Below, one piece after another: positions 23,682 through 32,596 of a DNA stretch of 64,000 nt. Location of the stretch: NCBI RefSeq assembly GCF_010468565.1, contig NZ_WUEG01000002.1:1-64000 (forward strand). The letters are read 5' to 3'. Each line of letters begins with the position of its first letter. The first letter of the stretch is position 1. The stretch comes from Allomuricauda sp. TY007. GTDB taxonomy: Bacteria > Bacteroidota > Bacteroidia > Flavobacteriales > Flavobacteriaceae. The notes below the pieces were generated by a model. The model did not search any database, was not told the origin of the DNA, and saw nothing but the letters and a program-made list of their open reading frames with translations. Made by a program: the position numbers and the translations under genes.

Positions 23682-25130
23682 TCAATTATTTTTCAGTACG
23701 TTAATTTTATTTTCCATCTGTTCGTTATAGTTCCATTCATTGTTTATATTCAACAAAATTGCTTTTTGATAGTTTGTAAGAGCATTTAAAGTATCTTTTC
23801 GCTTTTCATAGATTTCCGCTAACCCGGCCAAAGCCACCCACCATTTTGGGTTGGCTTCTGCATTAAATTTGAATACTTCGAGTGCTTTTTCATTATCATT
23901 CTCACTGAATAAGTACGAATTTCCAATACTGTTAATATTCCATTTTAAGTTATCAAAATTGGAATGCGGGTTTTCTTCCTTAAGTTTTTTGAATGATTGT
24001 GCAGCCCTGCCAAATTCACCTTTTAAGGTAAGGTTCATGACATCTTCTTCTAGGGTCGAACCTTTCATTTTTGGAACTACAATTCTTGCAATATCATTTA
24101 CAATAATGTCATAGGCTGGAATTTCATATCCATTAGATAATAAAATAATTGTTGTTTTATTGTCCACAAATTTTCTGAAAGCAGCTAAATTTCCACCTGA
24201 AAATCCATAAGATTTTAATCCGTTCACTGGGTAATTGCCCCAACCATATAAAAAATTGTCCTTTTGATTTGCAAAATTGAATGGTGTCCACATTTTAGAT
24301 TTGGTTTGTTTATCCAGAAGTAAATTTTCATCCAATCTGTTGTTCCATGCAATGAATCTTTCAAGTGTGATATTTAGTCCATTGCCAGAATGTCCTCTTA
24401 TGCCATTGTTATTCGTGTCTTTTTCAAATGCTTTTGTTTCATTATTATAAAAATATCTAGTAGCACGATTTGGGATGCTTTCTTGCGAGTTGGAAGAAAA
24501 TAAAACCCCATTTTTCGAGTTTTTAAATTGATTGTCAAGCACATATTCATCAAACGGCAACCCTGTTATTTTCTCAATAATTTGAGCAAGCAACCAATAG
24601 TTCGTTTGGTTGTACCTGAATTGATTTCCGGTTACAAAGTCCATTTTATCTTTTGCGAGCTTTTTCATTAACGCTTTATCAGATAAAGTGCTTTCGTATT
24701 TTATGATGTCCGGTAAACCGGAAGAATGACTTAAAAGATTTTTAATTTTAATTTCCTGCCATTGTGGTGGCAAACCATCCAGATACTTTGAAATTGTATC
24801 ATCTAAATTTAGTTTTCCGTCTTGGATAAGCTGAAATACTCCTGTTGATGTGATAAGTTTTGTTGCCGAAAAAATTCTGAACAATGTATTTTTATCAACT
24901 TGTACATTGTTTTCCAAAGAGGCTTTACCAAAGTAGTTTTCATAAATTATACTATCACCCTCAACAACAGCTAAAGCCAATCCGGGAATGTTGTGCAGTC
25001 GCATTGTTTTGGAAAGGTAATTGTCGATTTCGGTTTTTAATTCAGTAGAAACAGTTTTTTTCTTTTGGTTGATACAAGAAGTAGAAAGTAATAAAAACAG
25101 TAGGACAAATAAGATTTTGAATGTCTTCAT
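23682..25130 (-). CDS. Serine hydrolase (beta-lactamase family) with C-terminal TPR region
   Basis: The 482-residue lipoprotein (LLSTSC, Cys19; start ATG 25130) has a class C beta-lactamase/DD-peptidase domain with SxxK as SATK (88-91), the second motif Tyr-x-Asn as YNQTNYW, and HSGN...LNITLERF. The last 100 residues (FGRAAQSFKKLKEENPHS, ALEVFKFNAEANPKW, ALTNYQKAILLN) are TPR-like. This arrangement is common in Bacteroidota secreted hydrolases of unknown substrate. The low GC content resembles that of its neighbours. Confidence 0.78.
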   Translation of the reverse strand: MKTFKILFVLLFLLLSTSCINQKKKTVSTELKTEIDNYLSKTMRLHNIPGLALAVVEGDSIIYENYFGKASLENNVQVDKNTLFRIFSATKLITSTGVFQLIQDGKLNLDDTISKYLDGLPPQWQEIKIKNLLSHSSGLPDIIKYESTLSDKALMKKLAKDKMDFVTGNQFRYNQTNYWLLAQIIEKITGLPFDEYVLDNQFKNSKNGVLFSSNSQESIPNRATRYFYNNETKAFEKDTNNNGIRGHSGNGLNITLERFIAWNNRLDENLLLDKQTKSKMWTPFNFANQKDNFLYGWGNYPVNGLKSYGFSGGNLAAFRKFVDNKTTIILLSNGYEIPAYDIIVNDIARIVVPKMKGSTLEEDVMNLTLKGEFGRAAQSFKKLKEENPHSNFDNLKWNINSIGNSYLFSENDNEKALEVFKFNAEANPKWWVALAGLAEIYEKRKDTLNALTNYQKAILLNINNEWNYNEQMENKINVLKNN

Positions 25131-25314
25131 TGTATTGAATATTGGTTTCAATAAAGACGATACTTATGCTTGAATGTGGCAAACCCTTATTTACTCCCAA
25201 CGATTAGGCTAAACATCGTTTTAATGATGTTTAAGCAATCGATTCTGAACAAAGTTCGGCACAGCTAATGAAGCTCGCTGAAAATTCCTTCGGTCATCCA
25301 CAAGAAACATCCGG

Positions 25315-26997
25315 TCACTCTTTTTTATATCCAGGCCCACGAACAACACGTCCTGGCATTTCTCCGGTATGCTCGCCATCCTTTAGTACTTGGGTGCCGT
25401 TCACAAAAACATGTTTTACCCCTTCGGAATATTGGTGGGGGTCTTCAAAAGTGGCCTTATCAATAATGGCGGCAGGGTCAAACAACACCACATCGGCATA
25501 ATTACCTTCGGTAAGGCTGCCCCGTTTTTGTATTTTAAGATGGCTTGCGGGCAATTGAGACAATTTATGCACGGCTTCTTCCAAGGAAATCACCTTTTCA
25601 TCCCGCACATATTTGCCCAACAAACGAGCCACGTTTCCGTAAGCTCTGGGGTGAGTGCTCGATTTTAAGAAGACACCTTCTGTGGCCGGAGAGCCTGCAT
25701 CGGAACCAAAGCTCATCCAAGGCAGCGCTATTTGCTTTTTCACATTGGCTTCGGACATTAAAAAATAGATGGTTCCTACGCGGCTTCCATCTTGCACTAC
25801 CAAGTCCATGGCAGTTTCCTCGGGCGAAGTGCCACGCATTTCCGCCACCTCTTTTAATGTTTTTCCCGTAAGATATTTTAAAGAGTCCGCCTTAAAACCT
25901 ACTAACAGGATTTTACTGGGGTCGCCTGCAGCTTGCATCAAACTTTCCCATTCATCCGTAGGTGTGGTCATCTCTTCTTTCACTTTTTTACGAATGGCGG
26001 GGTCTTGCAAACGTTCTGCCCATTTATCATATCCGCCTTCTTGCACCCAGGGTGGCATGGAAGCATCCAAACCAGTGGCACCAGCCACATAATTGTACAT
26101 ATTGGCTGTAATATGGAGTCCAGCGGCATTGGCAGAGTCCACTTTGGCCACTACATCATCAAACTTGTGCCAATTTTCCTTGCCACTTTGTTTTAGGTGA
26201 TAAATCTCGGCTCTAATACCAGCTTCATCCGCAATCTGAATCAACTCATCCAAACTCTCCAATAAACGAGAACCTTCGCTACGCATGTGACTAATGTATA
26301 TGCCATTATACTCGGCGGCCACTTTGCAAAGTTCAATCAATTCTTCGGTGCTGGAATAAAATGCAGGGGCATAGATCAAAGAGGAACCCACGCCGAGGGC
26401 ACCTTCTTCCATGGCTTGTTTTACCATCAATTTCATGGAATCCAACTCCTGTGGAGTAGGGGCACGGTTTTCATAACCTACAGTGTTTATCCGCAAGGTG
26501 GTGGCTCCCACAAAAGAGGCCACGTTCGGAGAAACCCCCTTGGTTGTGAGATATTCCAAATATTCGTTCAAGCTGTTCCACTCAATATCATACTTTATGT
26601 CCCCTTGACTTTCCTGTTCCTCTTTTTTCATGGATTCGTTAAGAGGCCCCATGGACCAACCTTCTCCAAATACCTCCAAAGTCACGCCTTGTTTTATGTC
26701 GGCCATAGATCTACCATCCTCGATCAAGGATTCCGTGGCCCAACTGAGCATGTTTATAAATCCAGGGGAAACTGCCAATCCTGTGGCATCTATCTCCATA
26801 GTTCCTGTAGCTTTTTCAAGATTTCCGACAGCTGCAATGGTATCGGCATTGATTCCCAAATCACCTATGTACGAAGGACTCCCAGAGCCATCCACAATTT
26901 GTCCGTTTTTAATAAGGACATCAAAGTTTTTGGGTTGTGAACAACTGGCTAGAATAATCAGGGCGAACAGGGAGATGAGAAAAGAAATTGGTTTCAT
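25315..26997 (-). CDS. N-acyl-D-amino-acid deacylase-like amidohydrolase, lipoprotein
   Basis: The 560-residue lipoprotein (ILASCSQ) has the D-aminoacylase layout: an N-terminal beta-sandwich strand pair (FDVLIKNGQIVDGSGSP), a TIM-barrel with ISHMRSEG and YHLKQSGKENW, a late Asp in FGSDAGSPA, and the C-terminal urease-like strand (GNYADVVLFDPA). The usual first metal motif after PGFI (HxH or HxD) is replaced by NMLSW, a change I recognise as recurring in a Bacteroidota subfamily. Activity on N-acyl-D-amino acids or D-peptides is inferred; one of the two metal sites may be absent. Confidence 0.78.
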   Translation of the reverse strand: MKPISFLISLFALIILASCSQPKNFDVLIKNGQIVDGSGSPSYIGDLGINADTIAAVGNLEKATGTMEIDATGLAVSPGFINMLSWATESLIEDGRSMADIKQGVTLEVFGEGWSMGPLNESMKKEEQESQGDIKYDIEWNSLNEYLEYLTTKGVSPNVASFVGATTLRINTVGYENRAPTPQELDSMKLMVKQAMEEGALGVGSSLIYAPAFYSSTEELIELCKVAAEYNGIYISHMRSEGSRLLESLDELIQIADEAGIRAEIYHLKQSGKENWHKFDDVVAKVDSANAAGLHITANMYNYVAGATGLDASMPPWVQEGGYDKWAERLQDPAIRKKVKEEMTTPTDEWESLMQAAGDPSKILLVGFKADSLKYLTGKTLKEVAEMRGTSPEETAMDLVVQDGSRVGTIYFLMSEANVKKQIALPWMSFGSDAGSPATEGVFLKSSTHPRAYGNVARLLGKYVRDEKVISLEEAVHKLSQLPASHLKIQKRGSLTEGNYADVVLFDPAAIIDKATFEDPHQYSEGVKHVFVNGTQVLKDGEHTGEMPGRVVRGPGYKKE

Positions 26998-27127
26998 AGT
27001 CTGGTTATTTGGTTATGGCAAAACAAGTTAGGTGATTTTTGGGCACTTTCAAATTAACAAAGAATGAAAATTTAGCCTCACCTTTCTTCAAAACCAATCC
27101 TCAACCGATTGATTGTATTAAATCAAT

Positions 27128-28885
27128 TTAAATTTGTTTATCATATGGAATATAGTTTTCCCACTCCCATGGTGTGCACACATCTTTTAAAGTAACTTCG
27201 AGCAACTCCTTGAAAATGCTGTTACCACGTTCAAAATTGGTCATGATCATGATTCCTTTTCCCGATTCTGGAAATAAAACGGAATGGTGTACAAATCCGC
27301 TTCCATGCCCTTCTTTAAAAACGGCTTTGCCATGCGGTGTTTCAAAATAACCCCAGCCCAGGCCATAGCCCAAACGTATTGAATCATACTTATCCGTGAT
27401 GGTATTGGCATTCTCTCCAAATTGCTTTTCAGAACGAATTCTGATGTGCGGACTAAAAATCTCATCGTAAGATTCCTTGCTGATCAATTTTTGATTGAGC
27501 ACCGCAGTCAAAAATTTGGTGTAGTCCTTTGCCGTGGTTTCCAAAGTTCCACCACCTCTGGGCTCGTTGTCTTTATCTTTTTTGAGGGATTCCCCCTTTT
27601 CGTTGTGCCCAAGTGCAAAATCCTTGTCAAATCTCGTTTTCCATTCGTAGGCAGAGTTTTCCATGCCCAAGGGTTCAAAAATGTTTTCTTGGGCAAGCTC
27701 TTCCAATCCTTTGCCTGTCAATTTTTCCAAAACTACTTGTAAATAGATAAAGCCCTCCCCACTGTAGCCGTATTTTTTTCCGGGAGTATGGTGCACCCTT
27801 AATTTGTTGTCTTCCTCAAACCATCTGTAGTTTTTGAACCCTGTAGTATGGTCTAGGCACATCCTTGCCGTAATTTTATGGTAAAGTGAATCTTCCTTCA
27901 AACTGGAAAAGTCATCGTGCCAACGGGTCTGTGGTTCGTACTCGTATATTTTCTTAGGGAGATACGACTCCAAAGGTGTGTCCAGATCAATCACACCATC
28001 CTCGACCATTTTCATTGTCAAAACCCCAAATACGGCTTTACTGAACGAGGCTCCGTAAATGTTGGTTGAATCTGTCAACACTATTTTATTGGGATAATCC
28101 TTATAGCCAAAAACCTTTTGATACACGGGTTGGTTGTCATCAAAAATGGATATGGCCATGCCGTATATTTGGGCATCTGCCATCAACTGGTCAATTTTTT
28201 TGGTAATGGAATCCTTAGTGATCAAGGAACCGTCCAATCGTTCAATGGTTTCCTGTTTTGGATTTGAACAACTACTTAAAATGGATAAACCTATTATGAG
28301 CAACAGACCAAGTGTTTTATTCTTTTTCAACCTTAAAAAAGGAATGGAAAAGGGGTAGTAGCACTTGTTTTTTTGCACCACGTAAATGATGTTGAAGATG
28401 ATAATGGCGATGCAAATGGGAATCACGGAAATAAAAATGATGAAACCCCATTTCTCGATGGTCAGTAAACCAACAAACGACAACACGGCCAAAATCAGTA
28501 CGGTGATTTGAAAATTGATAGCCTTAATACCATGCTCGTTATACATTGGGTTGTCTTCCCGTTTATGAATCCACAGAAAAAGTGGGATAAGCACATTGAG
28601 TAAGGGAAGAAACAATCCGGCCAGGGGAGTAGCGTGCATTAAAAGCAACCATTTCTTTTTAATCGTTTCTTCTTTCGGATTTTCCAATGGAACTAGCTCG
28701 TCTACTTCTATCTCCAAGGCTACTGCCAAGAGTTTAATGGTATTTAGGTGCGGGGAGACCTCTTCTTTTTCGATGCGTTGAATGGTGCGTACCGTAACGT
28801 TGGTTCTGTGGGCGAGTTCCTCTTGTGAATACCCCTTAATTTTTCGTTGATACTTGAGTCGTTCCCCAATTGATGAATTGTTCAT
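27128..28885 (-). CDS. HTH-DUF4870-serine hydrolase fusion, possible sensor
   Basis: The 585-residue three-part protein (start ATG 28885) has a Cro/C1-type HTH (about 8-62; YSQEELAHRTNVTVRTIQRI), a DUF4870-like membrane block with three helices (80-107, 121-144, 147-170), and then a segment that looks exactly like a lipoprotein leader (TLGLLLIIGLSILSSCS, about 191-206) running into a beta-lactamase/DD-peptidase-type domain with SxxK as SFSK (280-283) and YGYSGEG. The layout recalls membrane sensors such as BlaR1, but the order differs. It could be a fusion of a regulator and a formerly separate lipoprotein. A possible operator and a TACCTTTG box lie upstream. Confidence 0.78.
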   Translation of the reverse strand: MNNSSIGERLKYQRKIKGYSQEELAHRTNVTVRTIQRIEKEEVSPHLNTIKLLAVALEIEVDELVPLENPKEETIKKKWLLLMHATPLAGLFLPLLNVLIPLFLWIHKREDNPMYNEHGIKAINFQITVLILAVLSFVGLLTIEKWGFIIFISVIPICIAIIIFNIIYVVQKNKCYYPFSIPFLRLKKNKTLGLLLIIGLSILSSCSNPKQETIERLDGSLITKDSITKKIDQLMADAQIYGMAISIFDDNQPVYQKVFGYKDYPNKIVLTDSTNIYGASFSKAVFGVLTMKMVEDGVIDLDTPLESYLPKKIYEYEPQTRWHDDFSSLKEDSLYHKITARMCLDHTTGFKNYRWFEEDNKLRVHHTPGKKYGYSGEGFIYLQVVLEKLTGKGLEELAQENIFEPLGMENSAYEWKTRFDKDFALGHNEKGESLKKDKDNEPRGGGTLETTAKDYTKFLTAVLNQKLISKESYDEIFSPHIRIRSEKQFGENANTITDKYDSIRLGYGLGWGYFETPHGKAVFKEGHGSGFVHHSVLFPESGKGIMIMTNFERGNSIFKELLEVTLKDVCTPWEWENYIPYDKQI

Positions 28886-28909
28886 AATTTTTGGTTTTAA
28901 ATTCTGGAA

Positions 28910-28955
28910 CAAAGGTATCTGTGGAGGCATGACAGTACCACGACATTTATATGTC
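28910..28955 (-). promoter_or_regulatory. Promoter box and TGTCA-rich candidate operator
   Basis: On the minus strand TACCTTTG (28910-28917) matches the -7 consensus 25 bp before the start of the HTH fusion gene. Upstream are a GACAT/ATGTC palindrome (28942-28955) and further TGTCA copies near 28930 and 28962. Autoregulation by the encoded HTH is an inference. Confidence 0.4.
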
Positions 28956-29068
28956 ACCTTTATGTCAACACTGGTAAAACCATCTGTTTTGCGATAAAAC
29001 TAAGGATTTTAGGGGCCAAAACCTTTAAATAGATCCAAGTTAAGGGCAACCGTATAGAAAAGCATCAA

Positions 29069-29692
29069 CTATTTCTTCCTGCCCAAAAATCGGATCACGG
29101 AACCTGTTCCCACATGGCCGTCACCTTCGTTGAGCTCCACTGTGGTTTTTTTAAGTTCTAGGATTTCGTAATCGGGAAAATCGGCTTGCAGTTCTTCGAT
29201 GGAAAATAAGGCATCCAGATTACTAGGGCCACCTACGCTTGGATTTTTCTTTTTATATGCCAAATGCGCCTTGCTGAATGCTTCAAAAATGATGGTCCCG
29301 CCTTTTTTTAAGTAACTGTGCAGCAATTTATGGTAGCCCGAACGGATGTTGGGAGGGAAGTGGGCATAGATCAAGGCGATGGCATCGAACTGTTCTTCGT
29401 GATACCCTAAATTGGGAAGCTCTCCAACTTGATAGTCAATGGAAACCTTGTTTTTCTCTGCCAGTTTCAATGCTTTTTGTTGTCCTACTTCGCTGATGTC
29501 AAAAGCAGAGACATCCCAGCCCAATCGAGCGGCATGTACGGCATTGCGTCCCTCGCCCTCGGCACCAAAAAGAATAGAGCCTGTTGGTAGGGTAGCCAGT
29601 TTTTCTTTTAAATAATTGTTGGGTCGGGTGCCATATGCATATTTGGTTTGCCCAAATTTGGTGTTCCACTTTTTAAGCCAATCGGTTGCCAT
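29069..29692 (-). CDS. Class I SAM-dependent methyltransferase
   Basis: The 207-residue protein has a Rossmann SAM-binding core: the motif I region SILFGAEGEGRNAVHAARLGWDVSAFDIS, YQVGELP, FDAIALIYAHFPP and GGTIIFEAFSKAHL. This is the TehB/thiopurine-methyltransferase-like layout seen in many small bacterial methyltransferases. The substrate is unknown. Not clearly in an operon. Confidence 0.8.
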   Translation of the reverse strand: MATDWLKKWNTKFGQTKYAYGTRPNNYLKEKLATLPTGSILFGAEGEGRNAVHAARLGWDVSAFDISEVGQQKALKLAEKNKVSIDYQVGELPNLGYHEEQFDAIALIYAHFPPNIRSGYHKLLHSYLKKGGTIIFEAFSKAHLAYKKKNPSVGGPSNLDALFSIEELQADFPDYEILELKKTTVELNEGDGHVGTGSVIRFLGRKK

Positions 29693-29835
29693 AGGTGTTC
29701 TTTTGTTGGTATAAAGTTAGGGGTTTGGGGAGGAATGTTTTGTTGTCGGTGAGTATAAGAAACGTTTCGTAAGTTATGAAAAAAGATAGAAAAAAAGCAT
29801 TACAAAAAGAGGTCGAGGACTTTCCGAAGGAAATG

Positions 29836-29872
29836 TCCGAAGCAATGTTTTTTATACGGTGTTGTGCAACCT
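29836..29872. repeat. Cassette-boundary-like repeat, left
   Basis: TGTCCGAAGCAATG leads to TTATACGGTGTTGTGCAAC (29852-29870), just past the stop of the gene at 29875. The TTATACG...TTGTGC part is inverted relative to GTACAACGTATAA at 30484-30497 on the other side of that gene. Confidence 0.45.
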
Positions 29873-29874
29873 TT

Positions 29875-30471
29875 TTAATTATTTGTTTCCTGTTGAGCCT
29901 GAACAACCTTGGTTGAGTCCTTATCGCCGTTTTGAATCTTGGTTCGATAATCTGCCTTGGTGTCGTCGGAATTCTTTTGAGCTTTGGTTTTTGATTCTAA
30001 TTCTTTTAGCTTCAATTCCGTCTCTTTTAATTGTTGTTCTAATTTATCTACTTTATCAGATAGCTTATTAGATTCCGAAAATGTTAACCAGATAGATATG
30101 ATTGTTGAAATAGCTATAATAATTTGAAAAAACCCAGTAGATATGTTATTGAAAACACTTGAACCAAATAAAAGTCCGTCGTTTAATATTGATTTAGATG
30201 AAAATAGAGTAATTCCATCGTCTGTTGCAGAACTATATGGATTTTTTAATTCATCATTGTTTTTGCTACAATGAACTAACTTTTTATAATACAAATAATC
30301 TAATTGAATATCTACGTCTTTTAAGTCCTCGCCTATTTTTTCAGATATCTGTTTGACAGTAAATTTCCATTTTTCAGGATATTTTAATTCTGGGTCTTTC
30401 ATCCGTTCTTTTGATAAGAACTCTAATATTTTATGTCTAACCCTGTATGATTTTGGTGTAAAGTATTTCAT
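29875..30471 (-). CDS. Membrane protein with N-terminal wHTH-like and coiled-coil regions
   Basis: The 198-residue protein has an N-terminal basic, helical region resembling a winged helix (about 1-70; WKFTVKQISEKIGEDLKDVD, DYLYYKKLVHC), one membrane helix (about 112-130; FFQIIIAISTIISIWLTF) and a C-terminal coiled coil rich in Lys/Glu (135-175). I do not recognise the family. The base composition is low in GC, and the gene is bracketed by inverted repeats, which suggests a horizontally moved single-gene cassette. Confidence 0.6.
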   Translation of the reverse strand: MKYFTPKSYRVRHKILEFLSKERMKDPELKYPEKWKFTVKQISEKIGEDLKDVDIQLDYLYYKKLVHCSKNNDELKNPYSSATDDGITLFSSKSILNDGLLFGSSVFNNISTGFFQIIIAISTIISIWLTFSESNKLSDKVDKLEQQLKETELKLKELESKTKAQKNSDDTKADYRTKIQNGDKDSTKVVQAQQETNN

Positions 30472-30483
30472 TTGTCAAATGTG

Positions 30484-30644
30484 GTACAACGTATAAGATA
30501 TGATTCGTTTTAAATGAATTATATCGACCGACACAGAACCAAGTTCAGTATAAGAACCGAAGTTCGCAGAATTTTAAGTTACTGGCAAAAAGACTTATTA
30601 TGCGTTATCAACACTAAAGTGTTGAGAGGTATGGGATTACAATT
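30484..30644. repeat. Cassette-boundary-like region, right
   Basis: GTACAACGTATAAG (30484-30497) and CTTATTATGCGTTATCAAC (about 30594-30612) form an imperfect inverted pair some 110 bp apart, vaguely like an attC-type imperfect hairpin. The 35-bp stretch at 30601-30635 recurs with about 80% identity at 32408-32443. Confidence 0.4.
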
Positions 30645-32321
30645 CTACTCCTTGATCATTTCCAAATCATCATTGGAGCCCGTCATTTGCCAATTCGCCA
30701 GTGAAATAGGGATATTTCCGATACTGTTCAGGGTATCAAAAAAATCTTTTACCACAAATGGCTTGCCCTGCGATTCTTTCAGTTTGGCATAATCGGCCAA
30801 TGCGTTTTCCAATAAATATTTACCCGTAATATAACTTGTTCCATAGCCAGGTTGGCGCAAATACAGGTGTTGTTCAAAAATGAGCAGCTCTTTTTCCGTT
30901 TTCATCCATCCGCGGGGCGTGTACTCACTGTGAATCCCTCCAGCTTCCTCCATGGTCATTTCATTGGCGTGGGCGTACAAGGATCCTAAACCTCGTGCAG
31001 CGCGCTGTGCGATCATGATGTACACAATCTCTTTGGTTCTTGGGCTATCATCATACAATCCAGCTTGCATAAACATTTCTTCGACCGCGGTGGCCGTCCC
31101 CTCATTTCTAGAGTCCCAAATGTTATATAACAAAGGGCCTTTGCGTATTTCACTTGTATGGGGTTCGGTATCCATGCGCGCTAGTTCAAACCAATGGTAA
31201 AAATGGGAATATAGAGGTCTTGGGTCGTAATGCTCACCAATCGCAAAAAAGTTGCGGGTCTCCTTGGGTATAAATTCACCCAAATGCTCGCGTAGGGCGG
31301 GTTCAAAATAGGGTTTTACGGTAACGATGTCCTGTTCGTCCAAAAAATCGATCAAGCTATTTGCGGCTTCGTCGGCCATTTTGTCGTAGGCTTCGGGGGA
31401 GTCCGCAGCCACCAAAGGTGGCAGATTTCTATTTCGGTGTTCCTCCAATTTTAAAGATGTCCAAGCACGGGCAAGTTCACGTTTTAGGATCATCACCTCA
31501 TCCTCCCAAGTTAGTGGCACCAAGTGTACATTCTGCAAATACCAGGTATAATTGTCTTTGCCAATGCCCGAAGGCCCGGTTTTTGATTCGGATTCAGCCT
31601 GCAACCAAGAAACAAGGTCATTGGTAGAAGCTATGGCATCGTCTATAACGGAAACCAATTCTGAGTCATCTTTAACGGAAGTTCTGTTTTTTAATTCGGT
31701 TAGCACGCTACTCTGATTTTGAATATCCCGAATCCCGGTTACCCATAAATCGCGAGCGTTTCCTGTCAAATTCTTCTTGGCCTGTGTATTGAATGGCGCA
31801 ATTATCTTTAGGTCGGACAAGAGTTTAGACCTTTCTTCTGAAGATAGGGGGAATGTGTAGGTCCATAATTCTGTTGTACCATGATTGGTTGGCCCCTCGT
31901 GAGCAGGAACATCGCTTCTATTGGCCCAAACCGTTTTATAAAAAGCAGGATCTCTGCTCCAAGGCTTTAAAATGCGATGATTAAAGTCGTAACCGTTCAT
32001 TTCGGCCCAAACAATCATCCAATCCACTTGATTTTCTACGGACCAATTTGTTGTGTCGATAGATTGCAGTTTTGACTGTAATTCCTTGAACCTTGGCCAA
32101 CGTTTTTCAAAGGTTTCCGTCGTATAATCAGGTGCCCCATCAAGTAGCGGTGGATTTTCGAAGGTTCTCCATGCTTTAAATAAGGTAACTAAATCTCGAT
32201 AATCGTTAGATGTAAAGTTTTCAGTTTGGGTTTGATTGGCAGCGGTTTCTTCTTTCTTTTCAGTTTGACAGCTAATACATAATATCAATAAAAAAGAAAG
32301 AAGGAAATTGGTTGTTTTCAA
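30645..32321 (-). CDS. DUF885 family lipoprotein
   Basis: The 558-residue lipoprotein (ILCISCQ, Cys18) is helical and matches DUF885: [17 protein letters not shown] and the conserved [16 protein letters not shown] segment, followed by [11 protein letters not shown]885 proteins have a gluzincin-like arrangement and are thought to be secreted peptidases, though the function is poorly established. The gene is flanked by a pair of similar 35-bp direct repeats (30601 and 32408), which may mark a mobile unit. Confidence 0.75.
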   Translation of the reverse strand: MKTTNFLLSFLLILCISCQTEKKEETAANQTQTENFTSNDYRDLVTLFKAWRTFENPPLLDGAPDYTTETFEKRWPRFKELQSKLQSIDTTNWSVENQVDWMIVWAEMNGYDFNHRILKPWSRDPAFYKTVWANRSDVPAHEGPTNHGTTELWTYTFPLSSEERSKLLSDLKIIAPFNTQAKKNLTGNARDLWVTGIRDIQNQSSVLTELKNRTSVKDDSELVSVIDDAIASTNDLVSWLQAESESKTGPSGIGKDNYTWYLQNVHLVPLTWEDEVMILKRELARAWTSLKLEEHRNRNLPPLVAADSPEAYDKMADEAANSLIDFLDEQDIVTVKPYFEPALREHLGEFIPKETRNFFAIGEHYDPRPLYSHFYHWFELARMDTEPHTSEIRKGPLLYNIWDSRNEGTATAVEEMFMQAGLYDDSPRTKEIVYIMIAQRAARGLGSLYAHANEMTMEEAGGIHSEYTPRGWMKTEKELLIFEQHLYLRQPGYGTSYITGKYLLENALADYAKLKESQGKPFVVKDFFDTLNSIGNIPISLANWQMTGSNDDLEMIKE

Positions 32322-32407
32322 ATGACTACGATTTTTTTATTCAGAAAAGATTTTAACAATTCAGGCAATTTCGTTGAATTTTCCTTTACAAACAATAATT
32401 GTACAAA

Positions 32408-32443
32408 TGTGTTATCAATACTAAGTTGTTGGAAGGTGTAGGG
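32408..32443. repeat. Direct repeat beside DUF885 gene
   Basis: TGTGTTATCAATACTAAG... is about 80% identical to 30601-30635 and in the same orientation; together they bracket the DUF885 gene. A further 150 bp up to the next gene holds nothing I can identify. Confidence 0.45.
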
Positions 32444-32596
32444 CTGTATTCGCTGTACCCACTACAATTAATGAAGATAAATATTAAATATATTGATTAT
32501 CAATTAGATACATCCTGTTTTTTTGATGCTTCCGGATTGTTTGGACGCCCTCTTTTTGTTTTCACAGTAAATAAAGCTTACAAAGCCAAGCAATTG

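Noticed and set aside
13900..28885. Antibiotic-resistance beta-lactamases
   Set aside because: The three serine hydrolases have the class C/DD-peptidase fold, but this family is mostly esterases and peptidases. Nothing in the sequence supports beta-lactam hydrolysis.
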